DNA of 64,000 nucleotides, taken from the NCBI GenBank assembly GCA_947034895.1, contig OX344761.1, positions 24,626,863-24,690,862 on the forward strand, written 5' to 3'. Under the pieces are notes generated by a model. That model was given only the letters and a program-made list of their open reading frames with translations. It did no database searches and was not told where the DNA came from. Made by a program: the position numbers and the translations under genes. Below, piece after piece: positions 35,455-47,316 of the stretch. The DNA is from Rhytidiadelphus loreus. Its lineage: Eukaryota > Streptophyta > Bryopsida > Hypnales > Hylocomiaceae. The first letter of the stretch is position 1. Each line of letters begins with the position of its first letter.

Positions 35455-35930
35455 TTTGACTGTCATTCGATTTCAATTGCAAGCAACGACGCAGTGGACA
35501 ATCAGGAGTCGTTTTAGTGCTGTATTGCTTTCTATGAAATTTTTGTAGGAACTGAGTGCGCAGCATTCAGGGCGAAGATATCCAAATGACCTAAAAACCC
35601 CAATATTTCGGCCGATTCACATGTTTTGTCATTTCACTTCAATTGCAGAAGGACGTAGAGTCGAATCCGAGGCACATTGTAGTATTGCTCTGTTTGAAAT
35701 TTTTGTTCAAACTGAGTGTTCGTCATTATGCGTGCTCTTCAGGGGTTTAGGAGTTTGAAACAGAGGGCAATTGGCTTTAAGGAGGGTGTGCACTAGGACG
35801 CAGAGGCGAATCCGAAGCACATATTTGTATTACTTTCTTTAAATTTTTATACAAATGGAGTATTCGTCACTTCGCGGACGCCTTCAGGGGCTTAGGGTTT
35901 GAGAGAGAGGACAAACGGCGTTAAGCAGGA
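35455..35930. repeat. Three degenerate tandem units overlapping the 3' end of the PC-esterase gene
   Basis: Units begin near 35455, 35625 and 35770 and share 'tttcaattgca', 'gacg.agtg/gag', 'aatc.gag', 'gtattgct.tttgaaatttttgt', 'actgagtg..cgtcat' and 'cttcaggg'. The offsets are about 163 and 145 bases. The unit nearest the gene contains the stop codon (35884-35886) and the last coding residues. Confidence 0.65.
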
Positions 35931-38176
35931 TGTGTACAAGCATGAGATCCACAAAGTACTGGTGACCAATTTGCGGGCTCCGCCACGCTTCTTCCGGTGG
36001 TCGCCACGGCCACGGCGACTTCGCAGGCTCCCTGCCGTAATGCACTCCATCGGTGTGATTCAAATCGTAATGCCACGGGAATGTCAAGTCGAACGCGTCC
36101 ACCACTTTCAAGCGCTCGATGATCGCCTCCTTCTGCATCTTCTCCACAAATATTCTATTGTAGATTTCCATTTTGTGAGGGTTAGGGAGGCCGTCTCGCG
36201 CATGGCCGGCGTCGCTTTTGCTGTACCCGGCGCTCGTGATCGTGGTCCTGTAAACTACGGCGGGGTTCGTTTTTTGCCATATTGAATTCCAGAAATGAAC
36301 GGCGTAATCCACTCCTTCTGCAAACTCTCTCGTAGTTTGATAGAAATGCGCGTCGTGGAGGCCGGAGTTCATCACCATTGTGTCCGGGAATTGTGTCTCG
36401 TTCCAGAACGAGACCAGAAGCTCCCGGTAGGATTTGCTTTGCAAGCTCGACAGCCCATTGAGGTTTCCCAGCTCCTCCGCATGGCCGTTGAAGATCTTCG
36501 TGATGGTGACGGACTGGTTTGCGTTTCCGGGCCGCGCGAATGTCCCATTCAACCACCGGCGCATGCGGAAAACGTCTTGGAGAGGAAACCCTAAAACGAA
36601 GTTGAGCAAGTTTCGGACCGTGTCTTCGTTGTTGGAGTCGCCCCAGAAGAACAACCACCGGTTGTTCAAACATTCCCACGCCTCCTCCGTGGTGAAGATC
36701 TTGAACTTGCAATGTGCGGAATACGTCCATCCGTTGCTCTCCAGCAAACCGACCTTCCCTTCACACCAGGCCGAGTCGCAGTCTTCATCTGGAGGAATGC
36801 AAACAAACCTCCCATCGTCGCGAATCTCGCACGAATCGCTCCAGGTATGGCGATTCCACCGCCCACTCCACGCTTTCAATCCGAAATCGCCATCTCCGCA
36901 TCTTGCCAATGCAGCCCTAAATTGTTCTCCCTGATCTGGAGCCCTAAATTCAATCTCGGCTGTGAGGATGTCTTCCAGACGCGACCAGGCGGTGCAGTTC
37001 CAGGCGTCTAAGGCGTGAAAATTCGCAAACAAGAGCACTACTTTGAAAAGAAAGATTCCTGCGTACTGTGAGTCGACCATTAATTGGACGCCATAGCTGC
37101 CGTCTTGGTGGTCGAGGATGGGCGGTCGAGCCTTCCAGTGGGATCCAGAGAGGTCTGTTTCGAAGAAGTCGCCACCTGCACAGCGTCTTCGACCGCTGGA
37201 TTCGTAGGAGACGATCAGAATTTCATGTATTTGACCTGTTTGGAGTTGAATGGGCTTTCCATTCTCCGGTTTCGGAAGGCCGAAGACTTCCGCGGTGAAC
37301 GTTGGTTGTTGGTAACATGGCAAAGTGAGATTCTCGCTTACTTGTTGAAGCAATCTCAAGCTTTCGTTTGGGAGCGTTGGGTACAGCAATGGCCAAGAGT
37401 CGGTCCTGATCTTCAACTCTGGTACACTGCTTTCCTGCAATGTGTGCAAGGTAAAGGATACTCTTTTCGTCACTTTTACCGAGTGTGCTTTCATTGGGAT
37501 GTCACCCAATAGAGTTCACTGGAGAGATCACTGTGCTATAAGAGCTAAACTCTCTGTAGATCAAATTGCTGTATCACTCAGTGTATGATAATTTCTTATG
37601 CAATCATTGAAAGTGGGTGGTTGTAGACCACTATTGAAATGAAAAAAAGTAGACAATCCCATTTCCATTCAATGATCAGTGGCCATAGACAGTTAACCAA
37701 GTCATGGTTACATCCAACTTGCTAGTTGAAGGCTAACCGAGTGTGTTGGAAAGAAAAGAGTAGTTGTTGGTAAAAGGGGCAGTCAATAGGAGACTGGATC
37801 ATGTCCCTAATGGTTTGGGTATCCTGTACCTTATCCAAAATTGTGTATGTGTCTGCAATCTTGGACAGGATTAGGACTACTCTTGCAGCTTGCAATGCAT
37901 CCAGAAGGTAAATCATTCTATCTATTCAAGACTGTGTATGAGATCAGGGTCTGCAAATGTAGGACTTACTTGTGACGCTTGTGATGGTGAAGAATCAGTG
38001 GATGTTGGTACGGAGACCACTGGTTCAGGTTGCAAACTGGCCATGTAGTCTTGCAGAAACACGTTGCGACTGCACGCTATGGCCATTGTGTAGCCCAGGA
38101 ACAGCATGGTGACGATGAAGCCTACTTTTAAAGCTACTCCCATCAGTACGCCCTTGTCGAGCAGCTTCGTCTTCAT
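35884..38176 (-). CDS. Type II membrane protein with NXPE-type PC-esterase (SGNH) domain
   Basis: Exon 1 is 38176-37970 and exon 2 is 37434-35884. The intron has donor ACAA|GTAAGT and acceptor ATTGCAG|GAA, phase 0, and the product is 585 residues. The larger open frame begins with TTG, so the ATG at 38176 was chosen. Residues 1-8 are basic, about 9-31 are a membrane anchor (LMGVALKVGFIVTMLFLGYT), and 32-75 are a Ser/Pro stem, so a Golgi-type lumenal enzyme is likely. Residues about 178-205 (DGSYGVQLMVDSQYAG) look like the Ig/filamin-like domain of NXPE proteins. The catalytic block is WLFFWGDSN with Gly334-Asp335-Ser336, paired with Asp531 and His534 in HTDGVHYG. Six or more N-glycosylation sites are present. 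Plant TBL proteins share this fold but have DCxHWCLPG, absent here. Relatives O-acetylate or de-acetylate glycans; the substrate here is unknown. Confidence 0.85.
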
Positions 38177-38223
38177 CTTTGCCACTGGAGGGTCTACACA
38201 GCACTGCAAATTTTTGTCTTACT

Positions 38224-38573
38224 TGTCCAAGCAAGACTCCTTCCTGCGATTGTAAGGAAAAACCGAGATTGTGCATAGATTAATTTATGTGTATCAGTTG
38301 CGTGGTGTTACGTCAATGTAGAACTGATATGTACAACTTATAATCTTACACTCATACTGTCAGCTTGAGGGCTTACTCAGGTGTACTGTACAAAGTAATG
38401 TGTCTTTATTCTTTCCTTAGAAGCCGAGCAAGACTCCTTCCTATGTCCACAAGAGAGGACTAGGATGTGCACTGAAATTTATAATGTATACGGGGAGTAT
38501 GACGTTGCTTCCATGTAAAACTGATGCGTGAGACTTTACGATCTTACTTGGAGACTATCAGCTTAAATTCTAG
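38224..38573. repeat. Degenerate two-copy tandem duplication, period about 197 bp, in the PC-esterase upstream region
   Basis: gcaagactccttcct occurs at 38231 and 38428, 'aactgat..gt' at 38322 and 38519, and 'tcagctt' at 38360 and 38558, a constant offset of 197-198. The duplication lies just upstream of the PC-esterase start codon and probably contains its promoter or leader. The second unit holds TATAAAT on the minus strand (about 38477-38483). Confidence 0.65.
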
Positions 38574-41500
38574 TTTTACCTGCTAGTTTGTCTCTTGTAT
38601 TGTAAGGAGGAGAAGTCGCATGTTTTCTTATGCAAAGGTACGCAACGTCCAGTTTTGTTTACAGATGGAATTGAGCTATCATGCTTTCAGTGAATTCAGA
38701 CTTTTGTTTTCTTACAGCCAAGTTTAGGTGAATCATGATGCACTTGTGGGTACGAATTTTTGAGTTGGTGAGATAAGCAGTCGTTTGTGGGCCAAATAAA
38801 ACAGGCTGCGAGGTGATCAGTCATGACGGATGCATGTGAAATCATGAAGGAAAGGAATCACACCAGTTGGCCTTCGTAACCAAACACTCAAACAGACACC
38901 AGCAATTGTATGTGTTTGTGTGTTTTCATGTGGTGAAGACAAAACTTCAGTTGCAATTTGGATCTTTTGAGGACGGAATCCATTTTTATCTTATAATAAG
39001 TATAATTGTTTATGTCACTTGGTGATCCACAATTGTGTGTTTGAATATTCAATGCATGGCAAATCAACATTGGAAGATCTTTGGTAAGGTAACCTTCTTG
39101 AAACGATATTGAATATTCTACACTTAGAATTTTGCAAAAAATAAATAGGAGGTTCATATGAAATCCTCATCTAGAATGGTATTGAAATTCTTTCACAAAA
39201 AGTCATATGAACTTCATAGGACAATGACAAGGGACTTTTTTCCTTATGAACTTTGTATGACAATGAGAAAAGACTTCTTCATGACAATCCAAAGCACCCA
39301 TAACCCCAAATGTTTTCTTCTCAAAAGTTTTCTCAAACAAAATATAAATGCTTATATTATTATTTGTACAACTCTTTAAATGCAAACAATCTTTCTAACT
39401 ATTCAAAAGAGTCAGGCATCCCATTTCAATTAACCACCCTCCTTGCAAAATAAATGAAAAAACACAATTTTAGAGACATATTCAAAGCCAAGTATGAAGA
39501 CAAATACTAGTATGAATATGGGTACAAATGTTGAATACATATATATATAAGCAATGTTGGGACGTCAAATAAACAATAGAAGTAATTTGGGGTTCAAAAA
39601 AAGGCTTGCAAGTAGAGAGCTGTGAAGGGGCTTATTGGCAAAGGCCGGCTGTTCAATTTCCTATCTAGAATACTATCCATGTACAGACATTTAGAGTGGA
39701 TTTGGCACTTATTGTCATTGTTACAAGACATGAAGACCTTTGTTGTCTTCTTGCTTGACTTTAGTTAAAATGATTTGGTGGCAAGAAATGACAAAATGGG
39801 AGGTTGAGGGTGTTTTGAAAATGTTGAGCATTGGTTGTGGACTATTTGACACATGTAGGAATTTTATATGGTTGTTTTGGTTGTACAAAATGAGGCGAGA
39901 AAAGTGAATCAATATTCCAAGTGAGATAGAATCAAAGATAGAATCATAGAATTGGTAGGTAAGCAAATGCCATTTATTTTGCTTAGAGTGGTAGTTTAGG
40001 CCTATGGACGCAACCACATTGTTTGATATATGCTTTACCATGGCAATGAGGGATGTCACAAATACATATCATTCGTATATTATATAGATTCAGTTTCCAT
40101 GAAAGTGTGCACTATTCATTAGGCAAGGGAAGTCATTGGATAACCAAGCATTACTCAATAGTTTTCCACTAAGGAAAGCAAAGAAAGAAACTAATATAGA
40201 TCATTGGATTGATGAATGCATGTATCTTATTGATCCTATCACACATGATCCACCATTGTTTGGAGTATAAAAAATTACTATAAATTCTTTATGAAAGTAA
40301 GAGTGGGCCGTGGAGAGAAGATGAAAAGCTTTTGTGGTCTTGTAGGCGGTATTGGTAACTTGTTTGGATCAAAAAGCTCCCACTAGATGGTGAAGTGGTT
40401 ACATTGAAGCTCATCTACTACTTTAGATGCTTCTCGTTGGAATGCAACATCATTGCTATCTGATGATGTTGCTTCTAACAAAGTAAGGCTTTTTTGTGCA
40501 ACCTTCCTTTTTATGTTCATCATGGCTTCAAGAATTACAAACAATACACAATCCACCTTTGAGCAAGATCATATGATAGAAAGAAGCAAAAATAATGCTT
40601 CAAGGACACTATTTGATAAAGAATGCATAGTACGCTTAGGTTGTAATAGATGCCAAAGCATCTTTGCACTAAGTGAAAGCAACAATAATAGATTGTAGAA
40701 AGTGACAAAGTGTAAAGTCGCACCAACACACACTAAAGGATGCTAAAAGAGAAGAATAGAAATGTTGTACTATCTCATGACCAAGGGATTTTAGAAGCCT
40801 ACACTACAAAGTTCCAGTAGTTAATTGGTGTAGAAGAATGATAAAATCCAAATTGTAGAACTATAATATTTGAAGGCAAAGGGATGTTGAAATACTATGG
40901 AATTGTACAAGCCTATAACCTCACATAGATGTAAATTTGTGGATGAAATTTGTTGTGATGTGTTGAAATGTAATAATCTAGATGTAGTATTTTGGAAGAA
41001 TTTTTTGCTTACTTTATTTTATAAGCTAATTTTTTGAAGAATAGATTTATACTAAAATCCTTAAAATTCAAATTTGCTATAAACCATGTGCATAAGCGGC
41101 AAGAACTTAGAAAGTAATATGTTGTTATTTTGGAGGCTTTTATGTTCAAATTGCACCAATAGAAAGTAATTTGACTAAAAATCAACGAAAATTTTAATAT
41201 TAGATTGTCAAAATACCTTCAAATTTTAATATGATATAAACAAAATTGTCTAATTTGGAAGACAATAATAGTAAAATGTAAGACAAAAGTATTTTCTATC
41301 CAAGATATTGATAAATAATATATGATTATCATATTATATTATGTCTCTAGTTTAGTACTTTCTAAAAACATGGAGAAAAAAAGGGGTTGGTTACATGAGT
41401 TCCAATCAATGTAGATTGCCTACAAAATTAAATAAATAAATTCACACCAAAAATTTGTGAAATGTTATGTGTTGTTGCGAAAACAAGTACCTCAAATGTT

Positions 41501-41714
41501 GCAATCACCCTTGTGTGAATGGGACATGCTAGAAAATTCAACAACCCAAATGAATTAATTGGGCATCACAACTAAGAGGCATTGATAGTAAATGGTACAA
41601 ATGATGCATACTTGCTTGGTACAACAACCATAGTCATGTCTAAATAAGCCATCCTCTTTACCTTGCCATCATTGTGAATTTTGTCTTTTAACTTGTCAAA
41701 TCTTAAATGCCCAT
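38574..41714. other. AT-rich intergenic DNA with minor tandem repeats
   Basis: A two-copy repeat of about 41 bases ('atgaactt.gta.gacaatga.aa.ggactt') lies at about 39205-39285. Open frames (39721-40059, 40453-40698) have no domain I recognise. No complete transposon is visible. Confidence 0.45.
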
Positions 41715-41717
41715 TTA

Positions 41718-42092
41718 GGTAGGAATACCATAAATGGCACCCCCCTCCTAATGGCACAATAAGGTGTTCTAAAACCAAAAATAGCTAGCTTTGATGTTGA
41801 TTTGAATAAAATTCAATTTGCTGAAATTTGATTGGCTCAGACTTTATTAGGAACAAGTTCCAAAGGTAACCATTTTAGGTGAAGCTATGAGACAAGAATG
41901 GGGTCCAAATGAAGAATCCACATTTATATTCAATAAAATATTCATTTTTGAAGATTATTATTATTATTATTATTATTATTTTTTGCATTCAACCTCGTCC
42001 TTATTTTTGCACACATTGAGCTGAATTTTTCAATAAATTTCCATATCTTATAAGTTGAAGTGCTTACTTTAACTGTTTATGGTATTCCTACC
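41718..42092. mobile_element. 375-bp Tourist-like (PIF/Harbinger) MITE with TTA target duplication
   Basis: The left end is TTA|GGTAGGAATACCATAAA and the right end is TTTATGGTATTCCTACC|TTA. The 17-base ends are perfectly inverted, and TTA is present on both flanks (41715-41717, 42093-42095). A 3-bp TTA duplication with GG-starting ends is the hallmark of PIF/Harbinger elements. The interior is non-coding and carries an ATT microsatellite at about 41954-41981. Confidence 0.75.
41954..41981 (+). repeat. (ATT)n microsatellite inside the MITE
   Basis: About nine uninterrupted ATT units are followed by a T run. It is simple sequence with no coding relevance. A similar shorter ATT tract is at about 8076-8095. 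Confidence 0.85.
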
Positions 42093-42199
42093 TTACTATG
42101 TCTACAAATATGAAAGTATGAAACTGACCTCTTGGTAAGACTGATATCATTTATACATAAACATTACACAAGATTTGATAGCATAAGGAGTGGATTTTT

Positions 42200-42420
42200 A
42201 TTATTTATAGTATAGCCAAAATTTAACATTGGTTCCCCCACCAATACTTATTGGGTTTCTGCATTTGTAAGCTCCCAATTCATCACTTGGGACTCATAGT
42301 TTCACTTTTTATTTTTTTTATTTTGAAGGTTTAAGTTCAATTTTATATGAAAATATCCTTAAAAAGAGTGTTAAACTAAAATAGGTATGTTACATGCCAA
42401 TATAGTATTTGGTTCAAAAT
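42200..42420 (+). repeat. Dispersed repeat, inverted partner at about 61840-62040
   Basis: 'gtaagctcccaattcatcacttgggac' here is the reverse complement of sequence at 62003-62030. Further out, 'taggtatgtta', 'atgccaatatagtatttggt' and 'aaaatag' match the complement of 61865-61915 in order. It is non-coding. Confidence 0.6.
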
Positions 42421-43797
42421 AGAGTAGAATGTCTAAATTACCTTAAAATCTCATATGTATATAGATCATTATAACCCCAAAAATAGCACAAGTATTAAAT
42501 ACTTTGTAAATACCTCGCAAAATGCCTAAACCACCCCACATTTGATAAATCTTGGCTAAAAAGGTCTAAGGACCTCCAATGAGATACCTAAGTCATTTGC
42601 CAACTTATTGTTTCAGCCTCATAGTTGTTCCAAAAGAAATAGATTCTCCAATTATTAACCAACAAATTTTACCAACTCACAACGGACTAGAGGACGGCAT
42701 CTATAGTGGAAGTCTAATGTTCTATAGTTAAAATCATGCAAGGAATCCAACAACAAAATCAATTTGTTAAGATTCTTTTCCATATGAAAGATTTCATGAT
42801 CATTGATAATTAAAGGAGATAGCAAAATTTTAATCTCTTTCTTTGAATGTGTAGAGTAAAACTATGAGCCTATATATCTTTAATTTATGATATTCCATAA
42901 GAGTTTCTATAAAAATTCCTAGAATCTTTTGACTTTCAAACTCGGGGGGGGGGGCACTTAGAGTGTCCATTAGAAACCACGTGTGAACAAAACTTTGGAT
43001 CCCCTATATACTTTTTGAATTTTAAATATAAATAAATAAAAAAAATATGAATAGATTTTCCTACTTTGAAAGTTTATGTTTTGAATGATTGAAATTTTTA
43101 TTTGTTAATAATAATTAATTACAAATTTTTGAGGTAAAAAGATACACTGTAGAATTAAAAAATAACTTTCACACCCCTATATTATATAAGAAAAAATTGT
43201 CTAAAAAATGAATAAAAAATTCCTAAGAATAACTCTCTATTGAAAGCTCATCTTGAATTGAATATTGATTCAATGGTTCTAAATGTGTTCTCTATAATTA
43301 TTTGAGTTGAAAAACATGCCATTTTAGTTCATTTTCAACCTCTTCTAGAAATCATTTCATATTTTATTTGAGTTGGAAATTTTGGCAATAGAAACCTATA
43401 GTCATTATTAAACAATACTCAAAATTTTAGATTGAAATTATAGTTTATTAGAAACCACTTATTTGCATGTGGTTTGTTATAATAGAACCATTATATGTGA
43501 TTTCCCTACTAGGAAGGGTCGTGAGTTCCCAAGTGGAGAACCCCCTGAAACTGGCCGTTCACGAGCTCTGCTGACCTGGCCAAGTGACTGCCACATTGTT
43601 TTAAAAAATAAAATAAATATAAATATAAATAAATAATAAATAAAACTTTGTTTTTTATTTTAAGAATTTTATTTATTTATTTTTCTTTGAAAAAAAAAAT
43701 TTGGCATCCGCGTTCGATGGTGCCCGGGGTTACGGAGCTAGAAACAGCATGAAACGGACCTCTAGCCCCCCGAATCCCATCTAATGTAAGTGCACTC
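42421..43797. other. AT-rich intergenic DNA with a G11 run and a GC-richer patch
   Basis: An uninterrupted run of 11 G lies at about 42944-42954. GC-richer stretches at about 43508-43605 and 43700-43790 resemble parts of 45960-46080 and, inverted, 60190-60265 ('gagttc', 'ctgac.tggccaag', 'gtgccacat'), probably remnants of one dispersed element. No gene was found. Confidence 0.4.
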
Positions 43798-44075
43798 CTC
43801 GAGCTTTCAAAAGATCTTCTTCTCAATAGTCAACTACTTAACTAAATAAGGAAAATTCCTAGAAATTATTCAAATTGCAATAAATTTTTTCTAAAGATTA
43901 GGATATCTTGTTTCGTGCTAATAATGGGCCCAAAAAAGTTTCAAGGCATTCTGGCATCAAGAAGTACTTGAACCAACAAGATTCTCCAATTCCAACAAAA
44001 TTGAGAAATATTCGTGGAGTTGACTGGCGTTCTAGGAGCATACGGAATCAAAATGAAACTGAAGCAAGGTTATTT
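43798..44075 (+). repeat. Dispersed repeat, inverted partner at 61100-61385
   Basis: The ordered blocks 'ctttcaaaagatcttcttc', 'agtcaacta', 'cctagaaatta', 'ccaacaaaattgagaaatattcgtggagttgac', 'ggcgttctaggagcata' and 'aatcaaaatgaaac' match the complement of 61100-61385 with scattered changes. Two overlapping open frames here (92 and 61 codons) have no recognisable domain. Confidence 0.65.
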
Positions 44076-47000
44076 CTTACTATTGTTTGTTTTAAGTGTT
44101 ATCAATTTTTCTATAAATCCTACAAAAACTTCAAAAAATGTTATTCCAATTGTTCCACAGAATGTTGTTTTTGTAAAAAATTGTAAAAAATTTGTTTGAA
44201 CTTTGTCCTTCTCTAGAAAACATTTTAAAAATTATCTATTTGAAATAGGCCCATGTTGATGTGGCATGCCACCACATCTATTTCACTTTGCTTCAAAAGT
44301 CATTCATGGATGATTTGTGGTATGAGTTGAAAAGACAACTTATTATATATACACAAGGTGGTAGGTGGACACAAAGAATGTGGGATATGTAAATAAGTTT
44401 ATAGTTAAAAGAAGACTCTGAAAACCTAAACCACCTCCCTAAACCCTAAATCTGCTGACTTGCGCATGATGTGAATGATAGTGGTTGTCTTTAGGTTTTC
44501 CGAAATTATTGTCATGTGAAATTGTGTCCTGAGTGTTGCAGTCCTATGTTTGCACCCGCCCCTCGTACACTTGGCTAAGTCCTATTACCTAGACCGGAAC
44601 CTTGACAGGCCAAGAGTCGGGCTGGGCCCACCTTCGAATGGAGGATTTAACGTCCTATGTGCTCTTGTTGCAGTCACCTATTGATATTTTGGTTTTCATC
44701 CACCATTGATTACTATCATGTTGACTTGTTTAAGCAAAGTGTTGATGTCAATAGGGCAAAAGCTCTTAAATAGGCATGCTAATTAAAATTTTTATCAATC
44801 AACTACCTAATATTAGAGCACCTACTTTGTCCATGTCATCTTAATAATTGGATGAACTCCACTACCATTGTACTTTGCCTACTAAATTGCCTAGTTTTAT
44901 AGCTAAGTGTGCTTTGAAATGGCTGTCATGTTATTGTAGTCACCTACTCAGTTGTGGTGGTCTTGTTACTTTTACCTTTGTACACTTGTCCTTCAAACTC
45001 ATGGATAGATTTTTATTGAAAATGTGGGGTATTGCTACTAATCCGCTTAAGGATCACATGTTCAAAAATTTGAAGAACAACTATTAAGTGCACACAAAGT
45101 TTTGATTTTTTTATTCATCTACATATTGTAGATTCTTGTGTTAGTTCTTTAACATTTGTATGGAATAGATTAATTTTTAGAACTTTGCTTTGCAAAATTA
45201 TTCTCTAATTCAAAAGATAAAGATTTGTTCGACTTCAAAAATTAGTTTTTCAAAGTTGAAATATAACTTGAATAAATAAATAAAACTAAAATCTTGAAAA
45301 GAATCAGCATGAATAGAATTTAATATCTTGAACTTGTGAAAGATCTGTAAGAATTACACATATTTAACTTGTAATCAATTTAAAAAAGAATTTTCAATTT
45401 TTGGTGTTTATTGCCTTTTGGAATTTGCAGGGATGGTGCACTAGTTTTTATATCATAATGTATCCAAAACTCTTGTAAAATGGTCACAACATTGAAGCCT
45501 TCAATTGGCCATGTTCTTTGGTAGTTTTTCATCCCAAAAGATACCATAGTCCCTCTTCAATTTTGGCAAAAATTAATTGTTTTTAAGGAATATTGTAATT
45601 GTAGTAAATCGTAATGATAACAACTAAAAATCTTGAAAATTGAAAGTCTCAATTTCCAAAATCAATGAAAATATGTCAATTTTAGGGTTTAGTCTTCAAA
45701 ACTCTTTACAGCCCTTACACTTTGGTCAATTGTCTTTGCAATTTCCATACGTTTGTGAGTAAAGGCCCAGAGAGTTGTTGTGGTATAAGTTTGTTGTGTA
45801 GTTTAGCTTCAAGTGACTATTGGATTTTTTGCATTGTCAATTAGTCGGTATATTATGTTAATTGTGCTCATAGTATTCTACATTTGAATATTTTACATTT
45901 GAGGTTTGAAAAGTCAGTTGCAATCTATTCAAGTTCTCATTGAAAAGAAAATGAAGCTTCAAGAGGGTTGTGAGTTCTCTACGGGGTTCTCTACATATTT
46001 TCAAAGTGAGGAGCTTCGTTGTGGTTAATTACCTCGAGCACATGTAGGTTGTTGATATGGCGTGGACACTACCACATCTAATACTATTATTTAAATTTTC
46101 TTTAAAAAATTTAAAATTTAAAATAAAAAAAAGATTTTTTAAGATTTTAATTATTATTTTAATTTTTAATTATTATTTAATTATTTAATATTCAGACCAA
46201 CAATGTGATGGTGCATTGCTTGGAAAACAACCCTAAAATAGCCCCCCTTTGGCTTTATTTCTCTTCTAATGCTAGTTGTTTTGTTATAGAATTGGATGTT
46301 GTAATGGTGATTCTAATTTCATTTATTCCTACCCAAACTTCATCTTACTAGACCGTCAAAAATTTGCAGTATTATTTCAATGAGATCATAGCTAGGGACT
46401 ATTAGTGTGAGATTTCAATGAAGCTTTGAACTTGGTTGTTCTAAGGGTTTACAAAGCCATTGACAAAAGGTTTATAAGTTTGAGCAATTAGCGCTTTTGC
46501 GTAAAATTGTAAATGCGAGTTGGGATTATTTCAATTGTACATTATTTGTAGATCTAATCGAGGAGATATACATAGAAGTAAGAAATGTAAGAGCTAAAAT
46601 TTGCTTGGGAAGAATTACCTGTAACCAATGTAAATATGAAATTGTTGTGCGGACAACTCGGCAGACAATAAATACTACAATGCCACCAATAGTGACTTAT
46701 AGGCTACGGCACAGATTAAGATACTTAGAACTCTAACTATTGTAGAGAAGGCTGCCTAAGTTAGGTCCAAGATTAAGATCTAAAAAGTTAAGCAGTACGA
46801 GCTAAAAGGCTTTCATACTATTTAGAGGGAAGGGGCTTTTCCTAACCCCTATCTATCATTGTAGAAGCTATTTCTTTGGATAATTATGTTTCTTGTATAT
46901 AAAAAAAATTAGACTAAAAAACAAACATGACAAATTATGAGTGTCTTTCAAAAGCATCCTTATCATTTAGTAGATCCAAGTCTATGACTTCTTTTGGGTT

Positions 47001-47316
47001 CATTGGGAGCTTTGGCAAGCACCATTGGTGTAGGAGTAGTACTAATACTCACCATGGTTTCGCACCCAAGTGATAGACTCACCCTGTCAATAAGTAGGAT
47101 CAACTTGCAATTAGTTCATGATATTGCAATTGGTGACTTAAGCAAATGTATGTCGAGATCAACTAAGAGACAATTAGATTTTCAACTAGTGAATATTTTT
47201 CCTTTTGAAACTTCTATTGTTAAGCCTCAATGTAAATAATGAGAAAGTGCTACAAGTTGTGGTTAGATTAGGTGGTAATGATTGTGAAGCATTTTCTTTT
47301 TTGCCTTGTTTTCTGA
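44076..47316. other. AT-rich intergenic DNA
   Basis: No gene is recognisable. Open frames at 44848-45087, 46497-46736 and 46994-47239 (about 80 codons each) lack identifiable domains or splice support. A telomere-like word, ccctaaaccctaaa, lies near 44437-44451. Stretch 46080-46190 is A/T-only simple sequence. Confidence 0.45.

Noticed and set aside
44530..44640. Possible tRNA or structured RNA in a GC-richer patch
   Set aside because: No A box and B box at tRNA spacing and no consistent cloverleaf could be found.
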